Notes: generated from the letters alone by a model not told the origin. Positions 1 through 9,142 are shown, counted from the first letter of the stretch. The stretch: DNA of 64,000 bases from Clostridiales bacterium (GCA_024695415.1 JAILIE010000065.1:1-64000), one strand, 5' to 3'. Numbers and translations are program-made.

Positions 1-1
1 G

Positions 2-160
2 ACGGAGGCGCCGCCGGAGGAAAGCGCGGAGCCCGCGGAAAGCCCGGCGCCGGAGGAGAGCGCGGCGCCTGCCGAAAGCGAAACGCCGGAGCCGCCGGAA
101 CCCGCGGAGACCCCCGGACCGGAGCCGGACGTGACGCCCCTGCCTTCTCCCGGAGCATAA
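2..160 (+). CDS. C-terminal fragment of a protein with a Pro/Glu/Ala-rich tail (5' end outside window)
   Basis: Open frame from base 2 to TAA at 158-160: TEAPPEESAEPAESPAPEESAAPAESETPEPPEPAETPGPEPDVTPLPSPGA*; low-complexity tail. Confidence 0.6.
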   Translation, partial: TEAPPEESAEPAESPAPEESAAPAESETPEPPEPAETPGPEPDVTPLPSPGA

Positions 161-221
161 GATTTCCGAATCTGTCAGGCGATGTTCACCTGATGAACAC
201 ATGAACGCGGTATGATGAACC

Positions 222-348
222 CGCAGGAAGGGAAGGAAACCACCTGCCTTCCCGGAAAGCAACCCTTTTCCCTGACACTTCAGGTGTCAGACCTCCCTAT
301 CCTCCATATGGCACAGGCCGCTCCGCAGCGGTCTGTGTTCTTTTTTTC
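222..348 (+). ncRNA. Candidate structured small RNA with C-rich anti-SD-like linkers and intrinsic terminator
   Basis: Hairpin GGGAAGG/CCTTCCC (230-236/247-253), hairpin CTGACAC/GTGTCAG (272-278/284-290), linker ACCTCCCTATCCTCC (291-305), terminator hairpin 312-337 plus T-run; TATGAT at 211-216 as possible -10. Confidence 0.45.
312..347 (+). terminator. Rho-independent terminator
   Basis: CACAGGCCGCT-CCGC-AGCGGTCTGTG followed by TTCTTTTTTT. Confidence 0.75.
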
Positions 349-380
349 ACGTTTCCCGGGAAACGGAAGCCGCCTTAGGA

Positions 381-399
381 TTTGTGCAGAGTGCACAAA
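381..399. promoter_or_regulatory. Perfect inverted repeat, putative operator upstream of ABC ATPase
   Basis: TTTGTGCA-GAG-TGCACAAA (8-3-8). Confidence 0.45.
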
Positions 400-507
400 C
401 GGGGTTCAACAAATTAGTCAAAATTGCATCTTTCTTTTTTTCTTCTTTCAGGCTATAATACACCCATCAAGGGGCTTCGGCCCTGTATGAAACGAGGAGG
501 ATTCAAA

Positions 508-1629
508 ATGGCCAGTGTATCCCTGCAGCACATCTACAAGATCTATTCCGGCAACGTGACCGCCGTCAGCGACTTCACTCTGGAAATCGCCGATAAGGAA
601 TTCATCGTTCTGGTCGGCCCCTCCGGCTGCGGAAAGTCCACCACCCTGCGCATGGTCGCCGGTCTGGAAGAGATTTCCGACGGCGAGCTGTACATCGGCG
701 ACAAGCTGGTGAACGACGTCGCTCCCAAGGATCGCGACATCGCCATGGTGTTCCAGAACTACGCGCTGTATCCGCATATGACCGTGTATGACAACATGGC
801 CTTCGGTCTGAAGCTGCGGAAGACCCCCAAGGATGAGATCAAGCGCCGCGTGGAAGAAGCTGCGAAGATCCTGGACATCGCCCACCTGCTGAACCGGAAG
901 CCGAAGGCTCTGTCCGGCGGCCAGCGCCAGCGTGTTGCCCTGGGCCGCGCCATCGTGCGTGAACCGAAGGTCTTCCTGTTCGACGAACCGCTGTCCAACC
1001 TGGACGCCAAGCTGCGCGTCGCCATGCGTACCGAAATTACCAAGCTGCATCAGCGCCTGCAGACCACCTTCATCTACGTTACCCACGACCAGACAGAAGC
1101 TATGACCATGGCCAGCCGTATCGTGGTTATGAAGGACGGCGTCGTGCAGCAGGTGGATACCCCCCAGAACCTGTATGACTATCCGGCCAACGAGTTCGTC
1201 GCCGGCTTCATCGGCAGCCCCCAGATGAACTTCTTCAATGTCCGCCTCGACCGTGAGGGACAGGACGTCGTGGCCCTGTTCGGCGACAACAAGATCGTCA
1301 TCCCCGAGAAGAAGATCGCGAAGTTCACCGACGAGAGCTACATCGGCAAGGACGTCGTGATGGGCATCCGTCCCGAGAACATCCACGACGACGAGCAGAA
1401 GCTGGCTGAGTTCGCCACCGCCACCATCGACGTGGACGTCGAAGTGACCGAACTGATGGGCTCTGAAACCTACCTGTACCTGAGCACCACCGGCAAGGAC
1501 GGCAACATCATCGCCCGCGTGGATCCCCGGACCACCAGCAAGGCCGGCAACAAGATCCGCATCGCCTTCGACACCAACCACCTGCACTTCTTCGACAAGG
1601 AAACGGAGAAGACCATCCTGAACAAGTAA
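508..1629 (+). CDS. ugpC: Sugar ABC transporter ATP-binding protein (MsmK/UgpC/MalK type)
   Basis: Walker A GPSGCGKST, LSGGQRQRVALGRA signature, Walker B FLFDEPLSNLDA, C-terminal OB/TOBE region; ATG at 508 after GAGGAGG. Confidence 0.9.
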   Translation: MASVSLQHIYKIYSGNVTAVSDFTLEIADKEFIVLVGPSGCGKSTTLRMVAGLEEISDGELYIGDKLVNDVAPKDRDIAMVFQNYALYPHMTVYDNMAFGLKLRKTPKDEIKRRVEEAAKILDIAHLLNRKPKALSGGQRQRVALGRAIVREPKVFLFDEPLSNLDAKLRVAMRTEITKLHQRLQTTFIYVTHDQTEAMTMASRIVVMKDGVVQQVDTPQNLYDYPANEFVAGFIGSPQMNFFNVRLDREGQDVVALFGDNKIVIPEKKIAKFTDESYIGKDVVMGIRPENIHDDEQKLAEFATATIDVDVEVTELMGSETYLYLSTTGKDGNIIARVDPRTTSKAGNKIRIAFDTNHLHFFDKETEKTILNK

Positions 1630-1646
1630 TTTCCAACAGTTCACCG

Positions 1647-1675
1647 CGCTCCCGGCACGTCCGGGAGCGTTTTTC
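1647..1675 (+). terminator. Rho-independent terminator after ugpC
   Basis: CGCTCCCGG-CACGT-CCGGGAGCG-TTTTT. Confidence 0.85.
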
Positions 1676-1782
1676 TGTCCCGGCGGTTTACAGGATTCCC
1701 GGGGACGGACATCGAATCCAATAAAGAATACCCTGCAAAAGGTCAGAGCCTGTCGGATACCCCGGAATAAGGAGATGCTGAT

Positions 1783-2478
1783 ATGAAGAAGATCGTTGTC
1801 CTGGCGGACCTGCACGGAAACATGACGGCGACAAAGGCCATGGAACAGGAGATCGACCGGATTAGTCCGGACGATATCTGGTTCCTGGGAGACGCCGTCG
1901 GAAAGGGCCCGGAAAGCGATCAGACCTGCGACTGGGCCAGGACCCACTGCAGGCACTGGATTGCCGGAAACTGGGACCGCGTGCTGACGCAGTTCCCGGA
2001 CTATAACGCCTGGTATATCCGCCAGCTCGGGCAGGAGCGGATCGACTGGCTGAACTCCCTTCCCCTGGAGGACGAACTGGAGATCAGCGGCATCCGTTTC
2101 CGCCTGGTTCACGGGCGTTTCCTGGATCCCCTGTACCTGAGCTTCGACCCGGATGAGAAACTCCGGGAAGGGTTTAAATTCCATGACGGCCGGCCGGAGG
2201 CGAACGGCCTGATCTGCGCGGACAGCCATCGGCCTTTCATCCGGCCGCTGGAGGGCGGATACGCACTGAACACCGGCAGCGTCGGCAACAACCTGAGCCT
2301 GCCGCGGGCGCACGCGCTGCTGCTGGAGGGCGAGGACGGCCCGGCGCCCCTGCGTATCACGATCCTTTCCGTTCCGTACGACAACCGGGAGGCAGCCGAG
2401 ACCGCGGAAAAATATCCCGGAATGCCGAAGAAGGAAGCGTATCAGAACGAGGTCATGACCGGGAGCTATTCCCGCTGA
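1783..2478 (+). CDS. Metallophosphoesterase family protein (YfcE/ApaH-like)
   Basis: VVLADLHGNMTA, FLGDAVGKGP, GNWD, VHGRFLDP and NTGSVG motifs. Confidence 0.85.
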   Translation: MKKIVVLADLHGNMTATKAMEQEIDRISPDDIWFLGDAVGKGPESDQTCDWARTHCRHWIAGNWDRVLTQFPDYNAWYIRQLGQERIDWLNSLPLEDELEISGIRFRLVHGRFLDPLYLSFDPDEKLREGFKFHDGRPEANGLICADSHRPFIRPLEGGYALNTGSVGNNLSLPRAHALLLEGEDGPAPLRITILSVPYDNREAAETAEKYPGMPKKEAYQNEVMTGSYSR

Positions 2479-2514
2479 CGGGCCGCGGGCGGACAACCCG
2501 GCCGGGAAAACATG

Positions 2515-2545
2515 AAAAACGGCGTGCCGGAAAAGCGGCACGCGG
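2515..2545 (-). terminator. Terminator for the minus-strand gene at 2570-3277
   Basis: GCGTGCCG/CGGCACGC hairpin followed on the minus strand by CGTTTTTC. Confidence 0.6.
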
Positions 2546-2569
2546 GAGTGAACTGAAAAGGGAATAAGG

Positions 2570-3277
2570 TTAATCGCCGTCCTCCTCCGGAAGGGCTTTG
2601 CTCAGCGGGGAGCGACAGATTTTAAACGACGGGATCCCGGAGATTACCTCCGGGTCTTTTTCGTCGGTATGGTTGCCGTCCGTGAAGCCCATCCCGACCG
2701 AAATCCGGTTGTAGTTTCCGCCGGAAACCTGGAGGAAGAGGACTTCGTTCTCGCTGACGGCGTAGACGACGGCGCTGTGGCGGTACTGCTTCTTATTCGC
2801 CCGGTAATCCACGCGGACGATATCGCCCACGCGGAACCCGCCCGCCTTTTCCAGGGAATAATAGAAATCCCATTCCCGGTGGGGATTGCGGTCCCCGGAG
2901 AGCAGGTAGCCGATGAACTGGGCGAAGCCGAAGCATTCGCCCCATCCGCCCTGGGACGGGGCGATGGCGAACACCTTATCCGTATTCCAGCGGCAGCCGT
3001 ACCAGCCGGGAATATACGCCTTTTTCCGCAGCTTGTTGACGGAGGTGTCCGTCCAGCCGGGCTTTTCAAAGAAACCGTGGTAGGTCTGGATCTCGTTTCC
3101 GCGGGTGGTCCAGAACCACCCGTCCTCCAGTTCGTATTCCTCCCTGATCGCGTCCATGTTCTCCGTGGTGAAAACGCCCTGGAAGCGGGTGTCCGTAAAG
3201 GAGGACGCCGCGAAAGCATTTGTGATGAACGAAAAGACCAGCAGGAAAAGAAGCAAAGCCCCGGTTCGCTTTTTCAT
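2570..3277 (-). CDS. Secreted protein with CHAP/amidase-like features
   Basis: N-terminal signal sequence MKKRTGALLLFLLVFSFITNAFA; GECFGFAQF and YRHSAVVYAVSENEVLFLQ resemble Cys/His CHAP-type motifs. Confidence 0.55.
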   Translation of the reverse strand: MKKRTGALLLFLLVFSFITNAFAASSFTDTRFQGVFTTENMDAIREEYELEDGWFWTTRGNEIQTYHGFFEKPGWTDTSVNKLRKKAYIPGWYGCRWNTDKVFAIAPSQGGWGECFGFAQFIGYLLSGDRNPHREWDFYYSLEKAGGFRVGDIVRVDYRANKKQYRHSAVVYAVSENEVLFLQVSGGNYNRISVGMGFTDGNHTDEKDPEVISGIPSFKICRSPLSKALPEEDGD

Positions 3278-3420
3278 CGGCCCGCCTCCTTTCTTTCCGC
3301 GCCCATTATAACCGAACCGGAAAGGGGAATCAAGAAAGCGGAACTCCTTTCCATTTCACCCTTTTTTTTCCTGCCGGAATGTGGTATGATTTTCAGAAGA
3401 AACGAAGGAAGGGGATGCCG

Positions 3421-4365
3421 ATGGAACCTGTATCCGTTACCGTTCACCTGCTTCGTTTCAGTGAGATTCCCGAACCCCTGAAGGAAAGGTTCCTCAAGGG
3501 CGGAGAGCCCCTGGCGGAATACCGGGGAAAGCTCTTTCTCCGGCAGGGGGACCGGGTCCTGAGCTGTGAAAGCTCGCCGGACGGAATGGAACTTCTCAAC
3601 ACCTTCACGGCGGGAAGCACTCCGCAAAGCGCGAAGAAAGCGGAAGACCCATGGCAGGCGGTCCTGCGGGGAGACTATACCGGACAGGGCGGAATCCGCG
3701 ACGGAATCCGCCGCCAGGTGATCGTTTTCGCCGCGGTTCCCGGGGACGGGAACCCGCTGCGCAGGGACCAGCTCGAACCCCTGATCCCCCTGGAAAAAGG
3801 CGATGCGCTGACCGCCGCCGGCAGCGGGATCGTCGCGATGATCCGGGGCTGCGGGGAGAGCGGGGAGGAAGACAACGCCGAGTTTGCCGCCGCGGTGACC
3901 GAGACGGTGCTCGGCGAGACCGGCGTCCAGATCTGCGCCGGGATCGGGAATCCGGCCGACAGCCTTAACGGCCTTCCGGAATCCCTGGCCCAGGCGGAAG
4001 AGGCGGTCCGCACCGGCTTTAAGCACTCCCGCGAAGGATATGTGTTCGTTTACCGGCGCCAGACGCTGGAACGGCTGATTGAGGCGGTTCCGCCGCAGCG
4101 CCGCGCCGAACTGAAGCGGGAGATCATCACCCCCGGCGCCCGAAGGATCCTGACGGAGGAAATGCTGGAAACCATCCGGGTCTATTTCCGGAATGACCTG
4201 AACCTTTCCACCACCGCCCGCCAGCTGTTCATCCACCGGAACACCCTGAATTACCGGCTGGAAAAAATCCGCAGGGAAACAGGCCTGGATCTCCGGAATT
4301 TCCGGGACGCCGCCGTGTTTCAGCTGATCAGCCTGCTTCCGTACGATCCGGAACAGGAAGAATAA
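3421..4365 (+). CDS. PucR/CdaR-type helix-turn-helix regulator
   Basis: C-terminal LSTTARQLFIHRNTLNYRLEKIRRETGLDLRNFRDAAVFQL is the PucR HTH_30 signature; start placed at 3421 because a TGG-TATGAT extended -10 lies at 3382-3390. Confidence 0.75.
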   Translation: MEPVSVTVHLLRFSEIPEPLKERFLKGGEPLAEYRGKLFLRQGDRVLSCESSPDGMELLNTFTAGSTPQSAKKAEDPWQAVLRGDYTGQGGIRDGIRRQVIVFAAVPGDGNPLRRDQLEPLIPLEKGDALTAAGSGIVAMIRGCGESGEEDNAEFAAAVTETVLGETGVQICAGIGNPADSLNGLPESLAQAEEAVRTGFKHSREGYVFVYRRQTLERLIEAVPPQRRAELKREIITPGARRILTEEMLETIRVYFRNDLNLSTTARQLFIHRNTLNYRLEKIRRETGLDLRNFRDAAVFQLISLLPYDPEQEE

Positions 4366-4390
4366 TCCCTGACGAAGAGAGGAAACCGAA

Positions 4391-5659
4391 ATGAAGAAGA
4401 AGATCCTGCTCATTGTATCCCTCCTGCTGGCGGCGTGCCTGCTTTCCGGCTGCGCGATGCTGAGCCTGAACCAGATGGAAAGCATGTTCCGGGCCGACAG
4501 CGCGTCCCAGCCGGTGAATTCCGGCACCGCCATCAGCACTTCCGGGGATACCGTGACCATCAGCCGGGAGGAATATGACCGGCTCGCGCAGTTCTCCGAG
4601 CTCGCGGAGCTGATGGATTACGCGACCGAATCCTTCTATATCGAACCGGACACGGACAAGATGCTGGAATACGCCGCCAAGGGGCTGATGAACGGCCTGG
4701 ACGATCCGTACAGTTATTACTACTCTCCCAAGGAATACGCGGAGATGTGGGAAGAAGACGAGGGCAAATACGTCGGCATCGGCGTGCTGATCAGCGCGAA
4801 CTACACCACCCAGATCTGTACGATTATCCGCGTGTTTGAGGGCAGCCCGGCCCAGGAAGTCGGCGTCCAGAAGGGGGATATCCTCTACCGCGTCGGGGAG
4901 GACCTGTACGTGAACGCCGACAACCTGCAGGACGCGGTGGATATCATGCGGGGCATCGAGGGAACGGACGTGGACGTTACCTTCATCCGCAACGGCGAGG
5001 AGATCACCTTTACCATCACCCGGCGGGAAGTCAACGTGAACCAGGTGGAGAGCAAGATGCTCGACAACCAGATCGGCTACATCACGCTGTACCAGTTTGA
5101 CACCGGATGCGACAAGGAATTTGAGAACGCGGTGAACAAGCTCATTTCCGACGGCGCGAAGGGACTTGTCATCGACCTGCGGGACAACCCCGGCGGGTGG
5201 GTGACCGCGGCGCAGCATATCGCCGACCTGTTCCTGGACGAAGGCGAACTCTGCTACCTGGTCTATCGGGACGGATCGGAGGAACACGAATATCCGACGT
5301 ATAACGGGAAAATCGACATCCCGCTGGTGGTTCTGATGAACGAGAACAGCGCCAGCGCATCCGAAATCCTGGCCGGCGCGCTGCGTGACTGCGCGGACGC
5401 CACGGTCGTCGGCACCGTCAGCTACGGCAAGGGCATCGTCCAGGCGGTGGCGGGCGTGGGCAGCAACGGCGCGGGATTCCAGCTGACCATCGCTTCCTAC
5501 CGCACACCCAAGGGCACCGAGGTCCATAAGATCGTCATCATCCCGGATGTGGAAGTCCTGCTTCCGGAAGGAGATACCGGCGACTACGATTTCGCGGATA
5601 CCGAGAACGACCCGCAGCTGAAAAAGGCGATCGAGGTCATGATGGAGAAAATGCAGTAA
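4391..5659 (+). CDS. S41 family C-terminal processing peptidase, lipoprotein
   Basis: Lipobox LSGC; PDZ region GSPAQEVGVQKGDILYRV; protease core ENSASASEILAGALRD...GTVSYGKGIVQ. Confidence 0.9.
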   Translation: MKKKILLIVSLLLAACLLSGCAMLSLNQMESMFRADSASQPVNSGTAISTSGDTVTISREEYDRLAQFSELAELMDYATESFYIEPDTDKMLEYAAKGLMNGLDDPYSYYYSPKEYAEMWEEDEGKYVGIGVLISANYTTQICTIIRVFEGSPAQEVGVQKGDILYRVGEDLYVNADNLQDAVDIMRGIEGTDVDVTFIRNGEEITFTITRREVNVNQVESKMLDNQIGYITLYQFDTGCDKEFENAVNKLISDGAKGLVIDLRDNPGGWVTAAQHIADLFLDEGELCYLVYRDGSEEHEYPTYNGKIDIPLVVLMNENSASASEILAGALRDCADATVVGTVSYGKGIVQAVAGVGSNGAGFQLTIASYRTPKGTEVHKIVIIPDVEVLLPEGDTGDYDFADTENDPQLKKAIEVMMEKMQ

Positions 5660-5669
5660 GAGGGAATCA

Positions 5670-5834
5670 CCCGTCCTGATCAAAACCGAATCCGCGGATG
5701 AGGCGGAGAGCGGGACGGATGAAAATACACCTGATTGAGCGCTGAGAAACAATCAAGGCGCAAGATGGGAAGGGGGAAAAACATATGGTCTGTTCTGCGC
5801 GCGCGGCTTAGGGAATGCTTTGCTGCGCGTTTTT
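5670..5834 (+). promoter_or_regulatory. Riboswitch-like leader/attenuator (unassigned class)
   Basis: CCGTCC...GGACGG, TCCGC...GCGGA, possible pseudoknot GATTG/CAATC with GCGC/GCGC (5733-5761), then terminator CGCGCGGC/GCTGCGCG-TTTTT (5800-5834) just before the 5860 ATG. Confidence 0.35.
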
Positions 5835-5859
5835 CTGTCCGGAAAGGAGAAGAAAAGGA

Positions 5860-6111
5860 ATGGAAACAAGACTGGGCTTTGTCGGAATCGTCGTCCGGCA
5901 GATGGAATCCGCCCAGGAAGTCAACCGGGTGCTTTCCCAGTTCGGGGATATGATCCGGGGACGGATCGGGGTTCCGAGCAAAACGGAGCACACCGCCGTG
6001 ATCGGTGTGATCATTGAGGGTGAAAACAGCCGGATCGGCGCGATGACCGGCAAGCTGGGCAACATTCCCGGCATCACGGTCAAGAGCGCGCTCGCCCCGG
6101 CGGAAATGTAA
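5860..6111 (+). CDS. TM1266-family iron-only hydrogenase system putative regulator
   Basis: METRLGFVGIVVRQMESAQEVNRVLSQFGDMIRGRIGVP...ISVIGVI-type small regulator; ~83 aa. Confidence 0.75.
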   Translation: METRLGFVGIVVRQMESAQEVNRVLSQFGDMIRGRIGVPSKTEHTAVIGVIIEGENSRIGAMTGKLGNIPGITVKSALAPAEM

Positions 6112-6132
6112 GAAAAGGAAAGGTGAAACAAA

Positions 6133-7032
6133 ATGAAAAAACTGATTGCTGTCCTGATGCTTCTGATGATGGCCTGCGGTATCGCCTGCGCGGAGGACGC
6201 GCAGCTGACCCTGACCGCGCCCAACGGCGCGCCGGCGGTTTCCGTCGCCACGCTGGCGGAAGAAAAACCGGAACTGTTCTCCTTCATCGCGGCGGACACC
6301 ATTGCCGCGGAATTTGCGAAGAACGAGTCGGACTTCATCATCGCCCCGGTGAACGCCGGCGCGAAGCTGTTCAAGGCCGGAAAGTCCACCTACCGCCTGG
6401 CGGCCGTGATCACCTGGGGCAACCTGGTGTTCGCTTCCCAGCGGGCGGATTTCAAGCCGGAGGATATCAACGGCCAGACCGTCACCCTGTTCGGTGAGAA
6501 CACGATCAACGCCTCCGTTGCCCTGTACGCGCTGGAACAGAAGGGAATCGTGCCCGCGCAGGCGGAATACCTGGCCGGCGCGGCGGAAACCCAGCAGCTG
6601 CTGCTCCAGGATCCGGACGCGATCGTGCTGACCGCGGAGCCGGCTGTGACCGCCGCGAAGATTAAGAACGAGGCCGTGATTTCATATCCGGTCAACGACC
6701 TGCTGGGCAACGGGTCCGGATTCACGCAGGCCGGCGTGTTCGTCCGCGCCGAAACCATTGAGGCGAACGCGGAAGCCGTGAACGAATGCCTGGCCCTGAT
6801 CGCGCAGTCCGCCGCGAAGTGCACGGAGGACCCGGATGCCGTGGCGAAGGCCGCGGTGGCGCTGGAAATCCTGCCGAACGAGAAGGTGGCCATGGCGGCG
6901 ATCCCGAACTGCGGCATCCGCTATATCGGCGCTTCCGAGGTGAAGGAAGCCATCGGGTTTACCGTGAACATCGACCCGGCGCAGTTCGGCGGCGCGGAGC
7001 CTGAAGACGGATTCTACTATGAAGCGCAGTAA
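6133..7032 (+). CDS. ABC transporter substrate-binding protein (NMT1/SsuA-like)
   Basis: Signal peptide MKKLIAVLMLLMMACGIACA; TLTAPNGAPAV..., NGQTVTLFGENT. Confidence 0.75.
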   Translation: MKKLIAVLMLLMMACGIACAEDAQLTLTAPNGAPAVSVATLAEEKPELFSFIAADTIAAEFAKNESDFIIAPVNAGAKLFKAGKSTYRLAAVITWGNLVFASQRADFKPEDINGQTVTLFGENTINASVALYALEQKGIVPAQAEYLAGAAETQQLLLQDPDAIVLTAEPAVTAAKIKNEAVISYPVNDLLGNGSGFTQAGVFVRAETIEANAEAVNECLALIAQSAAKCTEDPDAVAKAAVALEILPNEKVAMAAIPNCGIRYIGASEVKEAIGFTVNIDPAQFGGAEPEDGFYYEAQ

Positions 7033-7795
7033 AACACTGCGGGAAACCGTTCTCTTCTGCCTGGGCATCGCGCTGGCCGTCCTGCTGATCCAGGCGGCCG
7101 GAAGCCTGAAAGGGGACCGGCTGGTCTTTCCCGACGCGGGAGAGATCGGCCGGACCTTCCTGCGCCTGCTCGGCGAAGGGAGAACCTGGACACTGATCGG
7201 CACGACGATGCTCCACTGGTCGGTTTCCCTGGCCGCGGCCTTCGCCGCGGGCATCCTGGCCGGCCTGGCGGAAGGGCTGATCCCCGGCGCGCACAGCCTG
7301 CTGAAGCCGCTGATGATGATGCTCCGGAGCCTGCCGATGATCGTGCTGGTAATCATGATCATGGTGCTGGCGAAGTATAGATACGTGCCGCTGATCGCCT
7401 CGGCGATGGCGGTTTTCCCGCTGATCAGCGAAGGCGTGTATGAGGGTATCGTCCATATCGAGCCGGAGCTGATCGACGTGTACCGGATCAACAGCTCCTT
7501 CACGCCCCGGGTGCTTTTCCGGGTCTACCTGCCGCTGATTTCCGGATATATGAAAGCCGCGTTCATCAACGCGGCCGGAATGGGGCTGAAGGTGACCGTC
7601 ACATCGGAATACCTGGTGCAGACGCGGGAATCCCTGGGCAAGGCGGTATTCACCAGCAGCTATTTCAACGAGTATGCCGAGATCTACGCCTACGCGCTGA
7701 TCATGGTCTTACTGATCGTACTGGTGACCGGAATTCCGGAAATCATGGCGAAAACCTGGCGAAAGCTGAAGCCTTATTCCGCGTCCCAGTCCTGA
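7019..7795 (+). CDS. ABC transporter permease (NitT/TauT-like)
   Basis: Multiple hydrophobic segments and EAA-type loop EGVYEGIVHIEPELIDVYRINSSFTPRVLFRVYLPLI; overlaps upstream gene by 14 nt. Confidence 0.8.
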   Translation: MKRSKTLRETVLFCLGIALAVLLIQAAGSLKGDRLVFPDAGEIGRTFLRLLGEGRTWTLIGTTMLHWSVSLAAAFAAGILAGLAEGLIPGAHSLLKPLMMMLRSLPMIVLVIMIMVLAKYRYVPLIASAMAVFPLISEGVYEGIVHIEPELIDVYRINSSFTPRVLFRVYLPLISGYMKAAFINAAGMGLKVTVTSEYLVQTRESLGKAVFTSSYFNEYAEIYAYALIMVLLIVLVTGIPEIMAKTWRKLKPYSASQS

Positions 7796-9027
7796 ATCGC
7801 TTTTTCAATCAGGTCCGCGGCGGCGGCGGTACCATGTTCCGAGGCAAGGATACCGCTGACCTCGCGGGCTTTTTCATAGTATTCGCCGCGGCCGGTCAGC
7901 TCCAGCAGCGCCTTCGTCAGCTTCCGGACGGTCAGCGCGCTGCGCGCGATCGGCTTCGGGCCGCAGCCGATCCGGTGGACCTGATATCCCCAGAAGGGCT
8001 GGTCCCCGGCAAAGGGAATAACCAGCGTCGGCCGCCCGTGGCGCAGCCCGGCGGCGACGGTACCGGCCCCGCCGTGGTGAACCACGGCGCGGACGCGGGG
8101 AAACAGCCAGTCGTGGGGGATATAGTCGGCGAAATAAACCGTGCGGTTCGACTTCATCTTCCGGCCGGTCCAGCCGGTTGAGATCACGGCCCGGAGGCCG
8201 GCGGCGCGTACGGCGCGCAGGACGATCGTCATCAGCCGGTTCATATCCCCGGAGCTCATGGACCCGAAGCCGATATAGACGGGCTTCTCCCCGGCGGACA
8301 TGAATTCCACCAGGTCCTTCGGCGGCTGCCAGGCGCAGGGCGACTCGTCAAACCAGAAACCGCTCATGTATACCTTCGGTCCCCATTCCTCCGGGCGGGG
8401 AAACACGCAGGGGCTGATCGCGTAGATCACCGGCACCGTATGCCCGCCGATCCGGTAATCCGGGCCAGTGGAGGGCTTGCGGACGGTAACGCCGTTCTCC
8501 TTCCGCCAGGAGGAGAGAATGTGTTTTTCCAGGGAGCCGATCAGGTAATAGCCGGCCTTGTAGGTCGCCTTGTTCACGGCCGGGCCAAGCCGCTGGCTGC
8601 GGACCGAGGAGATCGGCGCTTTGCCGGTGGGATCCATGGGGAAAAACTGCGTCTGGATGCAGGGAATACCATATTTTTCAGCGACGGAATAATACACGGA
8701 CCCGAAGAAATTGCAGACCATCGCGTCCGCGCCGCGGCAGCCTTCGGACATATCCTCCAGCATCCGCGGGGCAGTGCTCTTCAGGCTTTTCCAGAGGCGG
8801 GGCAGATAGGTCAGGCCGTTGGTGTCCGGTTCCATGATCGCGGCCATCATATTCTCCGCGCTGCCGCTGAGCGGGCAGAAGGTGAGCCCGGCCTCCTCCG
8901 CCTCCCTGCGGAAGCGGGAAAAGGCCGAAAGGGTCACGGAATGCCCGCGGGAGGCAAGCTCCCGCCCGAGCAGGATATACGGCCGCACATCCCCCGTGGA
9001 ACCGATGGACAGCATCGTGATTCGCAT
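7774..9027 (-). CDS. GT1-family UDP-glucosyl/sterol-type glycosyltransferase
   Basis: MRITMLSIGSTGDVRPYILLGRELASRGHSVTL and VHHGGAGTVAAGLRHGRPTLVIPFAGDQPFWG; converges with and overlaps permease by 22 nt. Confidence 0.85.
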   Translation of the reverse strand: MRITMLSIGSTGDVRPYILLGRELASRGHSVTLSAFSRFRREAEEAGLTFCPLSGSAENMMAAIMEPDTNGLTYLPRLWKSLKSTAPRMLEDMSEGCRGADAMVCNFFGSVYYSVAEKYGIPCIQTQFFPMDPTGKAPISSVRSQRLGPAVNKATYKAGYYLIGSLEKHILSSWRKENGVTVRKPSTGPDYRIGGHTVPVIYAISPCVFPRPEEWGPKVYMSGFWFDESPCAWQPPKDLVEFMSAGEKPVYIGFGSMSSGDMNRLMTIVLRAVRAAGLRAVISTGWTGRKMKSNRTVYFADYIPHDWLFPRVRAVVHHGGAGTVAAGLRHGRPTLVIPFAGDQPFWGYQVHRIGCGPKPIARSALTVRKLTKALLELTGRGEYYEKAREVSGILASEHGTAAAADLIEKAIQDWDAE

Positions 9028-9142
9028 GAACGGACACCTCTTTTTGGAATGGAAGACCGGAAAGATTATACCATATTTCGCCCTTTTTCACAGGTCGGAG
9101 CGCTGAAAATACGGAAAACAAACGAAAAGCGGCGAAAACGAA

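Noticed and set aside
212-490. 92-aa ORF over the sRNA/operator region
   Set aside because: Spans hairpins and an intrinsic terminator, no SD and no protein-like conservation cues; better explained as non-coding.
5733-5765. Possible TPP riboswitch because of CTGAGA near a binding-protein gene
   Set aside because: The rest of the thi-box consensus (ACCTGAT...GCCAGCGTAGGGA) is not present; left as an unassigned leader.
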